Assembly: GCF_000237995.1 (NCBI RefSeq)
Contig: NC_016605.1
Location: 1,116,001-1,180,000, forward strand
Direction of reading: 5' to 3'
Length of the DNA stretch: 64,000 bases
Origin: Pediococcus claussenii ATCC BAA-344
GTDB taxonomy: Bacteria > Bacillota > Bacilli > Lactobacillales > Lactobacillaceae
The notes beneath the pieces are model-generated. The model did no database searches and was not told where the DNA came from. It worked only from the letters and a program-made list of their open reading frames with translations. A program made the position numbers and the translations under genes. Of the stretch, positions 28,794 to 39,022 are shown one piece after another; within the stretch, counting starts at the first letter, position 1, and each line of letters opens with the position of its first letter.

Positions 28794-28986
28794 ATTTCCA
28801 CCTCCTATAAGGAAGAATTTCACTTTCATCATTATAACATAGTGAATTTTCTCAGCTCTCTCTTTTAAAGAGTATTAATTAGGTCTTCTTCTCACTCATG
28901 GCTTCCTTCAAGGACTACATTTTCAAATATTTATCCACCACCATTTTTAATGTATAATGCATGTATACAACACGGAGGTACCTAAA

Positions 28987-29424
28987 ATGGATGAAAATTG
29001 TATTTTTTGTAAAATTGTTGCAGGTATAATACCTAGTTACACAGTCTACGAAGATGACACCGTAAAAGCTTTTCTAGACTTGTCCCAAACAACACCAGGT
29101 CACACACTTGTAATTCCAAAGAAACACATCGCAAATATTTATGAATACAACCCTGATCTCGCTGCTAATATTTTCTCTCACATTCCAATGATTGCCACTG
29201 CAATTAAGAATTCTGATCCTAAAATCAAGGGTTTAAACATTATAAATAATAATGGTGAATTAGCCGGGCAAACCATTTTTCATTCTCATTTTCACATTAT
29301 TCCAAGATATAGCAACTCAGACACGTTTTCAGTAAACTTTACTGATAATAGCCATTCATATTCAGAAGATGAATTAACCACCATCCAAGCTCAAATTAAA
29401 AATACGTTGGAGAAAAGCAAATGA
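28987..29424 (+). CDS. hit: HIT family nucleotide hydrolase
   Basis: Histidine-triad protein of 145 residues, hydrolysing adenosine phosphoramidates or dinucleotides. The catalytic HxHxH is FHSHFHIIPRY, and CIFCKIVAG carries the usual Cys pair. The ATG at 28987 lies eight bases after GGAGG. Its stop overlaps the next gene as ATGA. A TATAAT at about 28952 may be its -10 box. Confidence 0.93.
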   Translation: MDENCIFCKIVAGIIPSYTVYEDDTVKAFLDLSQTTPGHTLVIPKKHIANIYEYNPDLAANIFSHIPMIATAIKNSDPKIKGLNIINNNGELAGQTIFHSHFHIIPRYSNSDTFSVNFTDNSHSYSEDELTTIQAQIKNTLEKSK

Positions 29425-29771
29425 CAAAAAAACATTCTTTTATTAAAGCCACCATTGGTACATGGGCAGTAGTTAAGGTTGTTACTTATTTAGTTGACCA
29501 TCCTCATTTTATCCGCGATTCCAAGCGAACTGTTGAAGAGTACCTTGATGCCGTCAGCCAGCTTTCACAGTCTACTAAAAACTTACGTCAGAACTCTAAC
29601 AGATTACAAAATGAGCTTAAAAAAACTCAAAAAACAGTCGATGAAATTAGTAACTCTGTTGACCATTTTGAATTTAAGTTGGAACCCCGCCTTGAAAAAA
29701 TTCAAGAATTGCAAACTCATATGCAAAATGAAATGAATAGTTTAGAAAATCGTATTTCTTCCAAAAAATGA
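29421..29771 (+). CDS. YhaH/YtxH-like small coiled-coil protein
   Basis: A 116-residue protein with a short hydrophobic N-terminal segment (about residues 10-25) and a long predicted coiled coil from about residue 45 to the end (repeated Leu, Gln, Asn, Lys). It has the place of Bacillus yhaH between hit and prsA. Function not known; the position suggests a link to secretion or the cell envelope. Coupled to hit by a four-base overlap. Confidence 0.75.
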   Translation: MTKKHSFIKATIGTWAVVKVVTYLVDHPHFIRDSKRTVEEYLDAVSQLSQSTKNLRQNSNRLQNELKKTQKTVDEISNSVDHFEFKLEPRLEKIQELQTHMQNEMNSLENRISSKK

Positions 29772-29810
29772 AAATAGATTGAACTTTTTTTAAAGTTTAA
29801 CAGTATTAAT

Positions 29811-29838
29811 TTGGAATCTTTCTTATTAATGGTATGAT
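29811..29838 (+). promoter_or_regulatory. Promoter of prsA
   Basis: TTGGAA at 29811-29816, 16-base spacer, TATGAT at 29833-29838, 48 bases before the prsA start. Confidence 0.7.
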
Positions 29839-29886
29839 TAATCTTGTATTTTTATCGAAAAAATTGGTTAGGATGTGAATTAAGGA

Positions 29887-30762
29887 ATGAAGAAATTATT
29901 ACTTGGCCTAGCAAGTATCGCTATGGCTTTTACCTTGGCAGCCTGTGGAAGTAAAACGGTTGCCACAACAAGCGGGGGAAATATTACCCAAGATCAATAT
30001 TATAGTAGTTTGAAGGATACATCTAATGGTAAACAAATTTTACAACAGATGATTATTAACAAAGTGCTTGAAAAACAGTATGGTAATAAAGTTTCAAGCA
30101 AACAAGTTGATAAGCAATACAACTCTTACAAGGACCAATATGGTTCACAATTCAAGAGTGTTTTGCAACAAAACGGAATGACTACTGCAACACTTCGTAG
30201 CCAGATTCGCTCAAATCTTCTTCTAAAGGAAGCTGTTGAAGATCAAGATACAATTACTAACAAGGAACTTGATTCTGCATGGAAGAGCTATCAACCTAAG
30301 GTCAAGGTTGCACAGATTTTAGTTGATAAAAAAGACACTGCTGAAAAGGTTATCTCAGCTTTGAATGATAAACAAAGTTTTGCTAGTGTTGCTAAGAAAT
30401 ATTCTGTAGACACAGCTACTCGTGATAAAGGTGGCGTTATTCCTGCCTTTGATAACACAAATACAACCTTAGATTCAACCTTTAAGAAGGCCGCATTTAA
30501 GCTTAATAAAGACGAATATACTAAGACGCCGGTTAAGACTCAGTATGGATATCAAGTTATCAAAATGTTAGACAAGCCTGCCAAGGGAAAGATGTCTGAT
30601 CATACTAAGGAACTTAAAGAACAGATCTGGAATAACGATATGAACAATAGTGATAAGTTACATGATATTGTTGCTAAAGTCCTCAAAAAAGGAAACGTAA
30701 CAATTAAAGACAATGATTTAAAGAACGTTCTTGATGATTACATCTCAACTTCACAAAACTAA
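29887..30762 (+). CDS. prsA: Foldase PrsA, lipoprotein peptidyl-prolyl isomerase
   Basis: Extracytoplasmic chaperone of 291 residues that helps secreted proteins and PBPs fold. The N-terminus is a lipoprotein signal with lipobox LAAC (Cys20). A parvulin/PPIC domain spans about residues 133-228 ([46 protein letters not shown]). It is downstream of hit and the YhaH-like gene but has its own promoter and terminator. Confidence 0.95.
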   Translation: MKKLLLGLASIAMAFTLAACGSKTVATTSGGNITQDQYYSSLKDTSNGKQILQQMIINKVLEKQYGNKVSSKQVDKQYNSYKDQYGSQFKSVLQQNGMTTATLRSQIRSNLLLKEAVEDQDTITNKELDSAWKSYQPKVKVAQILVDKKDTAEKVISALNDKQSFASVAKKYSVDTATRDKGGVIPAFDNTNTTLDSTFKKAAFKLNKDEYTKTPVKTQYGYQVIKMLDKPAKGKMSDHTKELKEQIWNNDMNNSDKLHDIVAKVLKKGNVTIKDNDLKNVLDDYISTSQN

Positions 30763-30829
30763 TAAAAATAGTTAGAAAAATGAAGCGCACTAGAAAAGTT
30801 TACAATTCAGATTTTAGAATTAAGTAGTC

Positions 30830-30871
30830 ATGGCTTGCCCCCAATATTCAACTGGGAGTGAGCCATTTTTG
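30830..30871 (+). terminator. Terminator of prsA
   Basis: ATGGCT...CCC pairs with GGG...AGCCAT around an A/T-rich loop, followed by TTTTTG. Confidence 0.8.
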
Positions 30872-30935
30872 TTTGGTTCTATCCCAAATTGTTGAAACAA
30901 CTTTTAACTTGAATTAACTATTATATTTATCCATA

Positions 30936-30981
30936 AGAAAACCCCACAATCATTAGATTTCTCGTCTAACAGTTGCAGGGT
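30936..30981 (-). terminator. Terminator of yhaO-yhaN-yhaM
   Basis: A 17-bp interrupted stem, ACCC...TTAGA with TCTAA...GGGGT, followed on the minus strand by TTTTCTT. It lies 42 bases past the yhaM stop. Confidence 0.8.
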
Positions 30982-31022
30982 GCTTCAAAACAAACCTTTA
31001 TTTTTTAACCCAATGCTTATTC

Positions 31023-31973
31023 CTATTTGGTTTCCGGTTGATAAAAATTGCGACCATCCATACCAAAAATCCTTTCACTAAATGTACCAGGTGTTACACC
31101 TTTTAATGCCCCACTCACCATTTGGATCTGTGCATCTAAATCATCCAAAGCATGTAGCACAACAGCCTCGAGCATATGCGGTTCAATTGGAGAGCCGTAT
31201 TCTTTCAACCCATGATGAGAAATGATCATGTGACGCAAAATAATCATACTTTCTGAATTAGTATCAATTTTTAATTCTTGCGCTGCTTTTACAATTTCTT
31301 CATCAATTAAAACAATGTGTCCCAACAAATTGCCCGGAACAGTATATGTAGTCCCCACTGGACCTGATAATTCAATAGTTTTACCTAAATCATGTAAAAT
31401 CGCTCCAGCAAACAATAATGACTTATCAATCTGTTCATACTGTTTCGCTACTGATTTGGCCATCCTTAAAATTGAAACCGTATGAAACGCCAGTCCACCT
31501 TCAAAAGCATGATGATTTGTTTTCGCAGCTGGGAACGAAAAGAATGAAGCATCAAACTTTTTCAAAAGGTATCGTACTATACGATTCCAGTCAGCATTAG
31601 TTATTTCAAAAACCGTGCTATTAATTTCTTCACGTAATTCATCAACAGAAACCGGAATCTTATCCATATATAGTTTGGGATTGGCAGGTTCACTGGCATC
31701 ATCGGCTAATCGCATTGAATTAATTTTAACTTGTGGATTACCCTTGTATGTCTCCCTGAGGCCGCTAAGAAATACAACTTTGCCCGCCTGAAAATTCGTG
31801 ATATCTTCCGAGCTTGCATCCCAAAAGTTCCCCCTAATTGTCCCAGATTGGTCCTGAAATGTCATTGATAGGTAATCTTTTTTGGCTCGGGTAACTCGTT
31901 TATCCGCCGATTTAATTAAAACAAATATATCCATGGATTCATCATTTTCAAATTCCTTAATTTGTTTTGTCAT
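31023..31973 (-). CDS. yhaM: 3'-5' exoribonuclease YhaM
   Basis: A 316-residue RNase with an N-terminal OB domain (about 20-95) and a metal-dependent HD domain whose HD pair is GAILHDLGKTIE. Bacillus YhaM degrades RNA and single-stranded DNA 3' to 5' with Mn2+. It is the last gene of the yhaO-yhaN-yhaM operon, 13 bases after yhaN. Confidence 0.93.
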   Translation of the reverse strand: MTKQIKEFENDESMDIFVLIKSADKRVTRAKKDYLSMTFQDQSGTIRGNFWDASSEDITNFQAGKVVFLSGLRETYKGNPQVKINSMRLADDASEPANPKLYMDKIPVSVDELREEINSTVFEITNADWNRIVRYLLKKFDASFFSFPAAKTNHHAFEGGLAFHTVSILRMAKSVAKQYEQIDKSLLFAGAILHDLGKTIELSGPVGTTYTVPGNLLGHIVLIDEEIVKAAQELKIDTNSESMIILRHMIISHHGLKEYGSPIEPHMLEAVVLHALDDLDAQIQMVSGALKGVTPGTFSERIFGMDGRNFYQPETK

Positions 31974-31986
31974 TGCTAACCCTCCT

Positions 31987-34554
31987 CTAAATTAGATTTA
32001 AAACCTGAACCTCATTGCTCAACTTTTTAATGTCTTCATTTGATGTTAAGTATATCACTTGGTGTTCTTGAGATAATTTATTAATAATATTAAAAACGTT
32101 AACAGTACGATCTGAGTCAAAACTTACAAAACCATCATCAATAATCAAAGGTAACTTTGATTCACTAGAAACAATCTTTACAAATGCAAATCTTAGACTG
32201 ATATAGAGCTGATCAGTTGTCCCCCTGGATAGTTCACCTAATTCAAACTTTTCATGGTTGTCAGAACGCTTAACCTCAATCGTTTGATTACCTATCTTAA
32301 TTTCATCATAGCGTCCATTTGTTAAAATATTAAAATATTCACTAGCACTCGTTATAACTTCAGGTAGCCGACCGTGAGTTGCCTTTTCCAATGTTTCATC
32401 AATCCATTTTTTTGCTATTTTATCAACAAGCCATTCATGTACGTGGTCCGCAAGATTTGCTTTTGTTTCTTCCAAATCCTGTTCTAATTCTTGAATCTCA
32501 TTTCGGGAAATCAGACCACTTATTTCACCTGTCTTATCAGATCGTTCATCTAACAGTTCATTTTGTCTTTGTTGATTTTGCTGTATTTGTTGTTGCAAAG
32601 AATTAATTTGCTCATTTAAAACTCTAATATTCTCAAACTGGTTATATTCATCTAATTGTTCTTTATCTATAGCTTTTTTTAAACTATCAAACTCTTTCTT
32701 TGCTTCTTGGAATTGTCGTGCTTCACTAATCAATGCAGGTATTTTCCCTGAATCTATTTGTTCAATGGTAAAATGAAGTTTCAATTTATCAAAAGATTCT
32801 TCTTTTTTCTTGCTTTGTAAATCTAATTGATCGGATTGCGCCATCATTTGTCCTTTTAAGCTAGCAACATCATGTTCGACCTGCTTAGTGTCAAACTGCA
32901 TTTTTTGTATTTCAGACAATCCCTTTTCATCTTCAGGAATGTTAATTAACTGGTTGATTGAATGAACTTGCTTCCAAAAACTATTAATGTCTTCATTTAA
33001 TTTATTCAATTCTGAATTAGCAACCTGTAATTCTGTTTTTGATTTTTTTAATTGGAAAACTAAATTTTGAATAACAGTCCATTCTGACACATCGAATTCC
33101 ATCATACCTGCTTGCTTACCAATCGCAGCTAAATTTTGATGTACTTCATCCAACTGTCTTTCCTCGTTCTCCAACTCAACTTGCAGTGGGCTTGCTCCAC
33201 TAGTAGCCCTTTGACGTAACCCAAGAGCAATGGCCCCACCCCATGCTAAAATAAGCAGAACTCCCTTTATAAGACTTGATATTGGTAAAAGCAAATCTAA
33301 AATTGACCAAATTGCCGCCCCAATCAAGAATGGATTAAGTAAAATGTTTTTTTCGTCATGTTTAGGCATTGATAGGATTTGGTTTTTTACTTGATTTACT
33401 TCAGACTCTTTTCTCGACTTGGTTAGAAGAAGTTGTTGCAAATTTTTATTATCATTCTCATCGAGTTCTTTCACATTAGAAATATCAATTTTTGAGGGTC
33501 CATAACTTTTAATCTCATCAATTGAGTCAATAATTCTTTGCGTTCTTCGTTTATAGTCCTCTCTCTGGCCAATTTGAAGTTTTATCGCAGGAATTTGGTT
33601 GCTGATGCTCGTTAAGTTTAAATCATTGTCCTTAGTGTTTTGATTAATTTTTGTGTTTAAACCTTGTACCACTAACTTTAACTTTTCGACCTGCTGACTA
33701 GCCGACTGGTATTTTTGCCAGTTTATTGATTCTTCTTCAGTATCGATCGACGGAATATCAAACTTGGATTCTGTTATTTTAGAGTTTAAGATATTCATTC
33801 GTTCGATTTTATTCCAAGCTTTTTTTACATTTTCCAATTGGTCGAGTTTACCTTGAAAAGAGTTTTGCTCTTCTCTAAGGTGCTCAACTTTATTTTGATT
33901 TTCTTGTTTAACCTTAATTAGTGCATCATACTGGGGCAACTCCTCTCTTTCTTTATTTAATAGTTGTTCCTGTGCACTAACTTTTTTCAATAACTGATTA
34001 ATAATCGGCTTCTGACCACGCACCTTATATAAAGTGTTTGCCTCTGAATCAAGCTTATCTTCTAAGCTAAACCATTCGTGCCCACCAACTGCTCCCATTC
34101 GCATAATTCTTTCTTGCAAAGTTCTATGGTTGACATTCTGAATTAATTCTAAGTCATCTTGATTAAAGCCAAAAAACTCTCGATAAGTGACCAAATCCAC
34201 TTGTCCTAATATTTCATCTAATAACCCATTATCAACTTTTTCTCCATTTGTTAGGTTGGTTATATTAACAGTATTTTTTTTAGGCTTATCGATCCGTTCT
34301 ATTTGGTAAAATCCACCATCATATTCCACAGTCAAATTACCACCGTATGCTGCTCCACTGTGGGGCTTATACTGGTTAAATTTATTTTTTCCTTTTGCAT
34401 CGGAAAAACCAAATAAAATTGAAATTATAAATTGTCTTAACGTTGACTTTCCTGCTTCGTTTTTACCAAAAAAAAGTTGTAATTGTTCATCAAGATTGAA
34501 CTCTACATTATTCCACTTTCCAAATCCGTATATTTCAATTTTTTTAATCTTCAT
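31987..34554 (-). CDS. yhaN: SbcC/Rad50-like ATPase YhaN
   Basis: A large P-loop protein of 855 residues. Walker A is FFGKNEAGKSTLRQ near the N-terminus; the C-terminus has the ABC-like signature LSRGTTDQLYISLR and Walker B LPLIIDDGFVSFD. The middle is coiled coil, broken near residues 415-455 by two hydrophobic segments, an unusual feature for an SMC-like protein but typical of YhaN. The start ATG at 34554 overlaps yhaO by 11 bases. YhaO is its expected nuclease partner. Confidence 0.88.
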   Translation of the reverse strand: MKIKKIEIYGFGKWNNVEFNLDEQLQLFFGKNEAGKSTLRQFIISILFGFSDAKGKNKFNQYKPHSGAAYGGNLTVEYDGGFYQIERIDKPKKNTVNITNLTNGEKVDNGLLDEILGQVDLVTYREFFGFNQDDLELIQNVNHRTLQERIMRMGAVGGHEWFSLEDKLDSEANTLYKVRGQKPIINQLLKKVSAQEQLLNKEREELPQYDALIKVKQENQNKVEHLREEQNSFQGKLDQLENVKKAWNKIERMNILNSKITESKFDIPSIDTEEESINWQKYQSASQQVEKLKLVVQGLNTKINQNTKDNDLNLTSISNQIPAIKLQIGQREDYKRRTQRIIDSIDEIKSYGPSKIDISNVKELDENDNKNLQQLLLTKSRKESEVNQVKNQILSMPKHDEKNILLNPFLIGAAIWSILDLLLPISSLIKGVLLILAWGGAIALGLRQRATSGASPLQVELENEERQLDEVHQNLAAIGKQAGMMEFDVSEWTVIQNLVFQLKKSKTELQVANSELNKLNEDINSFWKQVHSINQLINIPEDEKGLSEIQKMQFDTKQVEHDVASLKGQMMAQSDQLDLQSKKKEESFDKLKLHFTIEQIDSGKIPALISEARQFQEAKKEFDSLKKAIDKEQLDEYNQFENIRVLNEQINSLQQQIQQNQQRQNELLDERSDKTGEISGLISRNEIQELEQDLEETKANLADHVHEWLVDKIAKKWIDETLEKATHGRLPEVITSASEYFNILTNGRYDEIKIGNQTIEVKRSDNHEKFELGELSRGTTDQLYISLRFAFVKIVSSESKLPLIIDDGFVSFDSDRTVNVFNIINKLSQEHQVIYLTSNEDIKKLSNEVQVLNLI

Positions 34555-35764
34555 TTGTATTTTCTCCAAATACATTCTCTTCAATTAACTTTACTTTTAC
34601 ATCATTGTAAAGTTCATTAATTTGTTCATCACTAAGATATTCTTCCGCAATAAACTGATTTTGAAATAGCTTGCCTGCCACTGAATTTATTTCTGCAGGT
34701 TTAAAAACAGCTTTTTGGGCCTCGCTCCAAAAGCTTTGATCTAATTCAGAAAATTGTAATGTCTGGGTTTTAAAATTAATTTTAATTTTATGAATCCAAA
34801 AATCATCTATTCCTAAAGCGGCTTGCACTCGATCTCGAACCAATCCATTGCTTAGTTGTTCCACTGTTTCCCTTGTGAGTTGGTCCGCATTTTCTAAACT
34901 CAAATCAATAATCTGAAAAACATCTTCTTTTGAAGACTCCACTTTAGTTATCATGTGCTCAATGATTTCTCTAGTATCTTTTTCATTAGTTATACCGTAA
35001 GCCAACCTTTTCCAAATGATTCTACTTGTCTCAACAAATTTTGAGTCGATTCCACTGCTATTGGTTTCTAACAAATAATATCCTCTCTTACCATTCTCGT
35101 TAACATGACGGCCTTGAATATTTCCCGAATATTGAATAATTGGCATCTCATTAAGAATCTGTCTTTGATGAATATGTCCCAGAGCCCAGTAGTCATAATT
35201 CTTGTTTAATAGTTCCTGTTTAGTAAATGGTGCATAATGTGATTCAGGAGCATTAATTCCGTCCATACTTCCATGCAACATTCCAATTTGAAAATCAACT
35301 TTAGAATCACGAATTGGAAACAAGCTCGCCATGTCAGCTGTGACAGCTTGCTTATCATAACTAAAACCTGCAATCCCAATTCTTTCTCCCGTACTTAACT
35401 CAATGATTTTATTACTTATATCCGCGTTAAAAACATTTACATTTTTAGGAAAAATATTTACTGGGATTCTATTATTTAAAAAGTCATGATTTCCAAAGCT
35501 TAAAAATACTAGTATTCCTGCGTCTTGTAATTTTTCAAATTGGTCAATTGCCAAATTGATTGAGTTTAGGTCAGGATTCGCATTATCGAATAAATCACCA
35601 ACAATCAAAACAAAATCAACTTGGTCACGAATAGCGTTGCTAATTAATTGTTTAAACGCTTCCCCCGTCGCGTCTAACACTCGCTGTTTTACTTTCAAAT
35701 CAATATCTTTCAAGCCTTTAAAAGGACTGCCTAAATGGATATCTGCAGCATGAATGAATTTCAT
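34544..35764 (-). CDS. yhaO: SbcD/Mre11-like metallophosphoesterase YhaO
   Basis: Calcineurin-like nuclease of 406 residues. Metal-binding motifs run in order: AADIHLGSPF, GDLFDNANP, FGNHDF, and LGHIH. It most likely processes DNA ends together with YhaN, as SbcCD does. The ATG at 35764 follows GGAGGAG; upstream in-frame codons fall in the preceding terminator. Confidence 0.92.
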   Translation of the reverse strand: MKFIHAADIHLGSPFKGLKDIDLKVKQRVLDATGEAFKQLISNAIRDQVDFVLIVGDLFDNANPDLNSINLAIDQFEKLQDAGILVFLSFGNHDFLNNRIPVNIFPKNVNVFNADISNKIIELSTGERIGIAGFSYDKQAVTADMASLFPIRDSKVDFQIGMLHGSMDGINAPESHYAPFTKQELLNKNYDYWALGHIHQRQILNEMPIIQYSGNIQGRHVNENGKRGYYLLETNSSGIDSKFVETSRIIWKRLAYGITNEKDTREIIEHMITKVESSKEDVFQIIDLSLENADQLTRETVEQLSNGLVRDRVQAALGIDDFWIHKIKINFKTQTLQFSELDQSFWSEAQKAVFKPAEINSVAGKLFQNQFIAEEYLSDEQINELYNDVKVKLIEENVFGENTNED

Positions 35765-35778
35765 TTTTCTCCTCCTCA

Positions 35779-35817
35779 AAAGAAAAGACTGACACAAATA
35801 TATTGTCCCAGTCTTTT
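35779..35817 (-). terminator. Terminator after the YheA-like gene
   Basis: AAAAGACTG pairs with CAGTCTTTT, with inner ACA/TGT pairing. It lies in the short gap between the YheA-like gene and yhaO, so yhaO needs read-through or its own promoter. Confidence 0.75.
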
Positions 35818-35834
35818 CGCGATACATACAAAAA

Positions 35835-36179
35835 TTAATTCCGATATAACTCTTGAACAGGTTTGGTAATAATTTGATTAATATCACCTAATAACTGATT
35901 AAGGTTGCGTTCTTTATCCATCAACGACTTAACTACTTCGATGTCACCAACCTTAGTAGCAACTTCTCTAGCATGTGTCATTTCGTCTTCAGTTAAGTCT
36001 TCACCGTTTGCCTGTTTTTGTTGAACATTAATTTGAATTTCTTGAAAATCTTGGAAGAGTTTATATGCGACTGGATCCTTTTTCATCTCGCCAAATGCCT
36101 TAACCAAATCTTGGTATTCGGTTGTTTCCCTTAATTCGCGTTCCATTTGATTCGCTGTATCATAAATGTTGATAGCCAT
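35835..36179 (-). CDS. YlbF/YheA family protein
   Basis: An alpha-helical protein of 114 residues from the YlbF/YmcA/YheA family (DUF964). Members YlbF and YmcA form a complex with YaaT that speeds RNase Y-dependent mRNA processing; this copy is closest in length and composition to YheA, whose role is unknown. The ATG at 36179 follows AGGAGG. It is downstream of the PBP gene. Confidence 0.85.
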   Translation of the reverse strand: MAINIYDTANQMERELRETTEYQDLVKAFGEMKKDPVAYKLFQDFQEIQINVQQKQANGEDLTEDEMTHAREVATKVGDIEVVKSLMDKERNLNQLLGDINQIITKPVQELYRN

Positions 36180-36242
36180 GATCTTCCTCCTTTTATTAAC
36201 TACCATAATTATAGCATTTGATTGTTATATACACTACTGGTC

Positions 36243-38372
36243 CTAGTGTCCAGTGATAAAGTTTTTAGCGTCATTAAACCACTCTTCAGCCTTATCTCTA
36301 ACTGTATTGGTTCCTTGCGAGATACTATCTTGAATTGACGATGTTCCATTTTGGATATCATCCCATAAATTAGAAGGTGAACCTGAATTTTGCGCTAATG
36401 TAGAAGCCATCTGTGTATCAAATTTAGTTCCTTTTGTACTTGGTAAAATTGCACCCATTTCACTTCTAAAAAGCCCGTTCATACCGACCCCAGTTATGTT
36501 CTCTAAATGGTGAGCTTTATTAGTATCATCAAAGCCTTCCCACGTTGCAACAACAATATCAGGTGTATAACCAACCATCCACTTATCTTTTGTTGCATCC
36601 GCCGATCCAGTTCCATCCGCTTCTGTTGAACCCGTCTTACCAGCAATTGTATAACCGGCCGGTTCAGCTCCATAACCGGTCCCAGCAGAATCATTGTAAA
36701 CCCCAAGCATCATACTCGTCATTTCTTTAGAAACTTTAGTTGAGATAATCTTCTTTGTACTAGGTTGATTATTTACAATCACGTTGCCAGAAGCATCAAC
36801 AATCTTTCTTATGAAACCGGTTTGTGCGAGATTACCATCATTTGCAAAAGCTGTGTAAGCTCCAGCTAATTGAAGTGGCGAAACTCCTTTTGTTAATCCG
36901 CCCAGCGCCATAGCGAGATTTTTATCCCCACTTTCAGGATGTAATCCGAATTTCTCAACTGAATCGTAACCCTTATTTACACCAATTTTATTCAATAACC
37001 AAACAGCGGGTGCATTTTTGCTTTGCTCTAATGCCTGATACATTGGTAATTTACCGGAGTACTGATCATTGTAATTAGCCGGTCTATAATTATTGGACCC
37101 ATAACTTGTTAACTTATCTTGTAAATTAGAGTCATACGAATAACCATCTTCAATCGCCGGGGCATAAACTGCAATTGGTTTCAAAGTTGAGCCTGGTTGG
37201 CGTTTAATTTGTGTTGCTCGATTAAAGCCACGGAAAACATGCTTCCCACGCCCACCGACAACTGCTTCCACTCCACCATTTTTTGGATCTACTGCAACTG
37301 ATGAAGCCTGTACCATAGTTCCGTCTGTTGCGTTACTTGGGAAGTTTGCAGCATTATCAAAGGTTTGTTCCATTCCCGTCTGTTTACTTTGATCTAAGTA
37401 GGTATAAATTTTATACCCACGGTTCATAATATCAGCTTCCGTTAAACCATAGCGATTGATTGCCTCGCTAATAACAGAATCAAAGTAATATGGATATTTA
37501 TATGTGTCTTCATAATGATACGTGTTAGCCGTGAGAACAGGCTCTTGCTGATATGTTTTCTCCTGAGAAGCCGAAATCTTCCCATTTTCCTCCATCAATC
37601 CCAATACTACGTTCCGTCTATCTTTGGCATTGGTAGGATGATCCACTGGATTAAAGCCACTTGGATTAGTTAACATTCCAGCAATAACAGCAGATTGTGG
37701 TACTGATAGTTCAGAGGCGCTAACTCCAAAATACCGTTTTGCGGCATCCTGAACTCCCCAGACCCCGTTACCAAAATACGCATTATTCAGGTACATAGCA
37801 AGTATGTCTTGCTTAGAATATACATTTTCAACTTCTACTGATAAAAACAACTCACGTGCCTTTCGTGAGAAGGTCTGTTGCTGAGACAAAAATGCATTTT
37901 TTACCAACTGTTGAGTAAGCGTACTTCCACCACCAGAAATATAGTCGCGCCCAAGTAACTTATTCATTGCAAACAGAACCGCAGCTCTTCCAATACCTTT
38001 AATTGAGAAACCGTGCTCTTTATAAAAATTTCGATCCTCAGTTGATATTACGGCATTTTGCACATTGGGAGAAATCTTATCTAAATCGACCCATGTTCCC
38101 TTTTGCGAATATAGACTTCCCGCCTTACTATTGTCGTCATCGTAAATCACAGTTGATTTTGATAAAGCAGCCTTTAAATCACCAACATTGGCTGTTTTAG
38201 CTTCAAATGTAAGATACGCACTCATTGCAAAAAATATTCCTAAAAAAAAGACAATTATCCATCTAGTAATCTGATAACGATGCCAATATTTTTTTATGAA
38301 TCTATTTATCACTTTAAAAATTGGTTTTAGCCAAGCAATGATCTTTGCCATAAACCCGTTTTGATTTTTCAT
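36243..38372 (-). CDS. Class A penicillin-binding protein, PBP1A/2A type
   Basis: Bifunctional cell-wall synthase of about 709 residues. A basic cytoplasmic tail leads to one membrane segment (about residues 40-60). The GT51 glycosyltransferase carries catalytic Glu in STEDRNFYKEHG and the GGGSTLTQQLVKN motif. The transpeptidase has the SxxK serine in QPGSTLKP, then SKN and GKTGSTE. The start may be 38372 or an ATG nine bases upstream; neither has a strong ribosome site. Confidence 0.93.
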   Translation of the reverse strand: MKNQNGFMAKIIAWLKPIFKVINRFIKKYWHRYQITRWIIVFFLGIFFAMSAYLTFEAKTANVGDLKAALSKSTVIYDDDNSKAGSLYSQKGTWVDLDKISPNVQNAVISTEDRNFYKEHGFSIKGIGRAAVLFAMNKLLGRDYISGGGSTLTQQLVKNAFLSQQQTFSRKARELFLSVEVENVYSKQDILAMYLNNAYFGNGVWGVQDAAKRYFGVSASELSVPQSAVIAGMLTNPSGFNPVDHPTNAKDRRNVVLGLMEENGKISASQEKTYQQEPVLTANTYHYEDTYKYPYYFDSVISEAINRYGLTEADIMNRGYKIYTYLDQSKQTGMEQTFDNAANFPSNATDGTMVQASSVAVDPKNGGVEAVVGGRGKHVFRGFNRATQIKRQPGSTLKPIAVYAPAIEDGYSYDSNLQDKLTSYGSNNYRPANYNDQYSGKLPMYQALEQSKNAPAVWLLNKIGVNKGYDSVEKFGLHPESGDKNLAMALGGLTKGVSPLQLAGAYTAFANDGNLAQTGFIRKIVDASGNVIVNNQPSTKKIISTKVSKEMTSMMLGVYNDSAGTGYGAEPAGYTIAGKTGSTEADGTGSADATKDKWMVGYTPDIVVATWEGFDDTNKAHHLENITGVGMNGLFRSEMGAILPSTKGTKFDTQMASTLAQNSGSPSNLWDDIQNGTSSIQDSISQGTNTVRDKAEEWFNDAKNFITGH

Positions 38373-38506
38373 ACTTAACATCCAATCCGTTAGAAATTAT
38401 GCTTTATTTTACCATATCCCCTAATACAGAGATTTCTTCAAAGATTTTTTAAGCCCTTCTTAACCTCTAAAAAGTTTATATTCTTCATAAAAAAGGTTAT
38501 TTCAGC

Positions 38507-38542
38507 AAAAAAAAAGACCGGTACAAATGTTTATATCAGTCT
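38507..38542 (-). terminator. Terminator after argR
   Basis: On the minus strand AGACTGATA pairs with TACCGGTCT (one mismatch, one wobble), then eight T. Confidence 0.8.
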
Positions 38543-38567
38543 CTAGTAATAATAAATAGTTTCCCAA

Positions 38568-39017
38568 TCAAATATAATATTTTAAAATTTTATTCAAAGA
38601 AATTGCACTTTCTGCGTCACTACTAAACGTAATAACTGTATCATATCCCGCTAAAGTTCCTTTAATTTCTCCAAGTTTAGCATCATCCAAAACCGCAGCT
38701 ATTCGATTTCCATCATTCGGTGTGGTCTTAATAATATTCACAAATTGTACCTGTGTAACCTCTAAAACACTTTCCTCAAAGGCATCTGGTAAAACATCAC
38801 TATGAATATTTTTGTCAGGCTGAGGCACACGGTAATACTGATCCCCAGTTATATCAGCCTGTTTAACAATCCCCAACTCTCGAATATCTCTTGAAAGAGT
38901 TGCTTGCGTAACTTGTACACCAGCCTTTTCCAATAACTGAATTAGATCAGCCTGTGTTTCGATTTCTTGCTCAGAAATCACATCAACAATTAACTTTTGT
39001 CGCGTTTCTTTTTTCAT
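38568..39017 (-). CDS. argR: Arginine repressor
   Basis: ArgR family DNA-binding protein of 149 residues that senses L-arginine. The N-terminal winged helix has TQATLSRDIRELGIVK; the C-terminal domain forms the hexamer and binds arginine (TPNDGNRIAAVLDD, LAGYDTVI). It is five bases after the Crp/Fnr gene, and may be cotranscribed with it. Confidence 0.95.
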   Translation of the reverse strand: MKKETRQKLIVDVISEQEIETQADLIQLLEKAGVQVTQATLSRDIRELGIVKQADITGDQYYRVPQPDKNIHSDVLPDAFEESVLEVTQVQFVNIIKTTPNDGNRIAAVLDDAKLGEIKGTLAGYDTVITFSSDAESAISLNKILKYYI

Positions 39018-39022
39018 AATAT

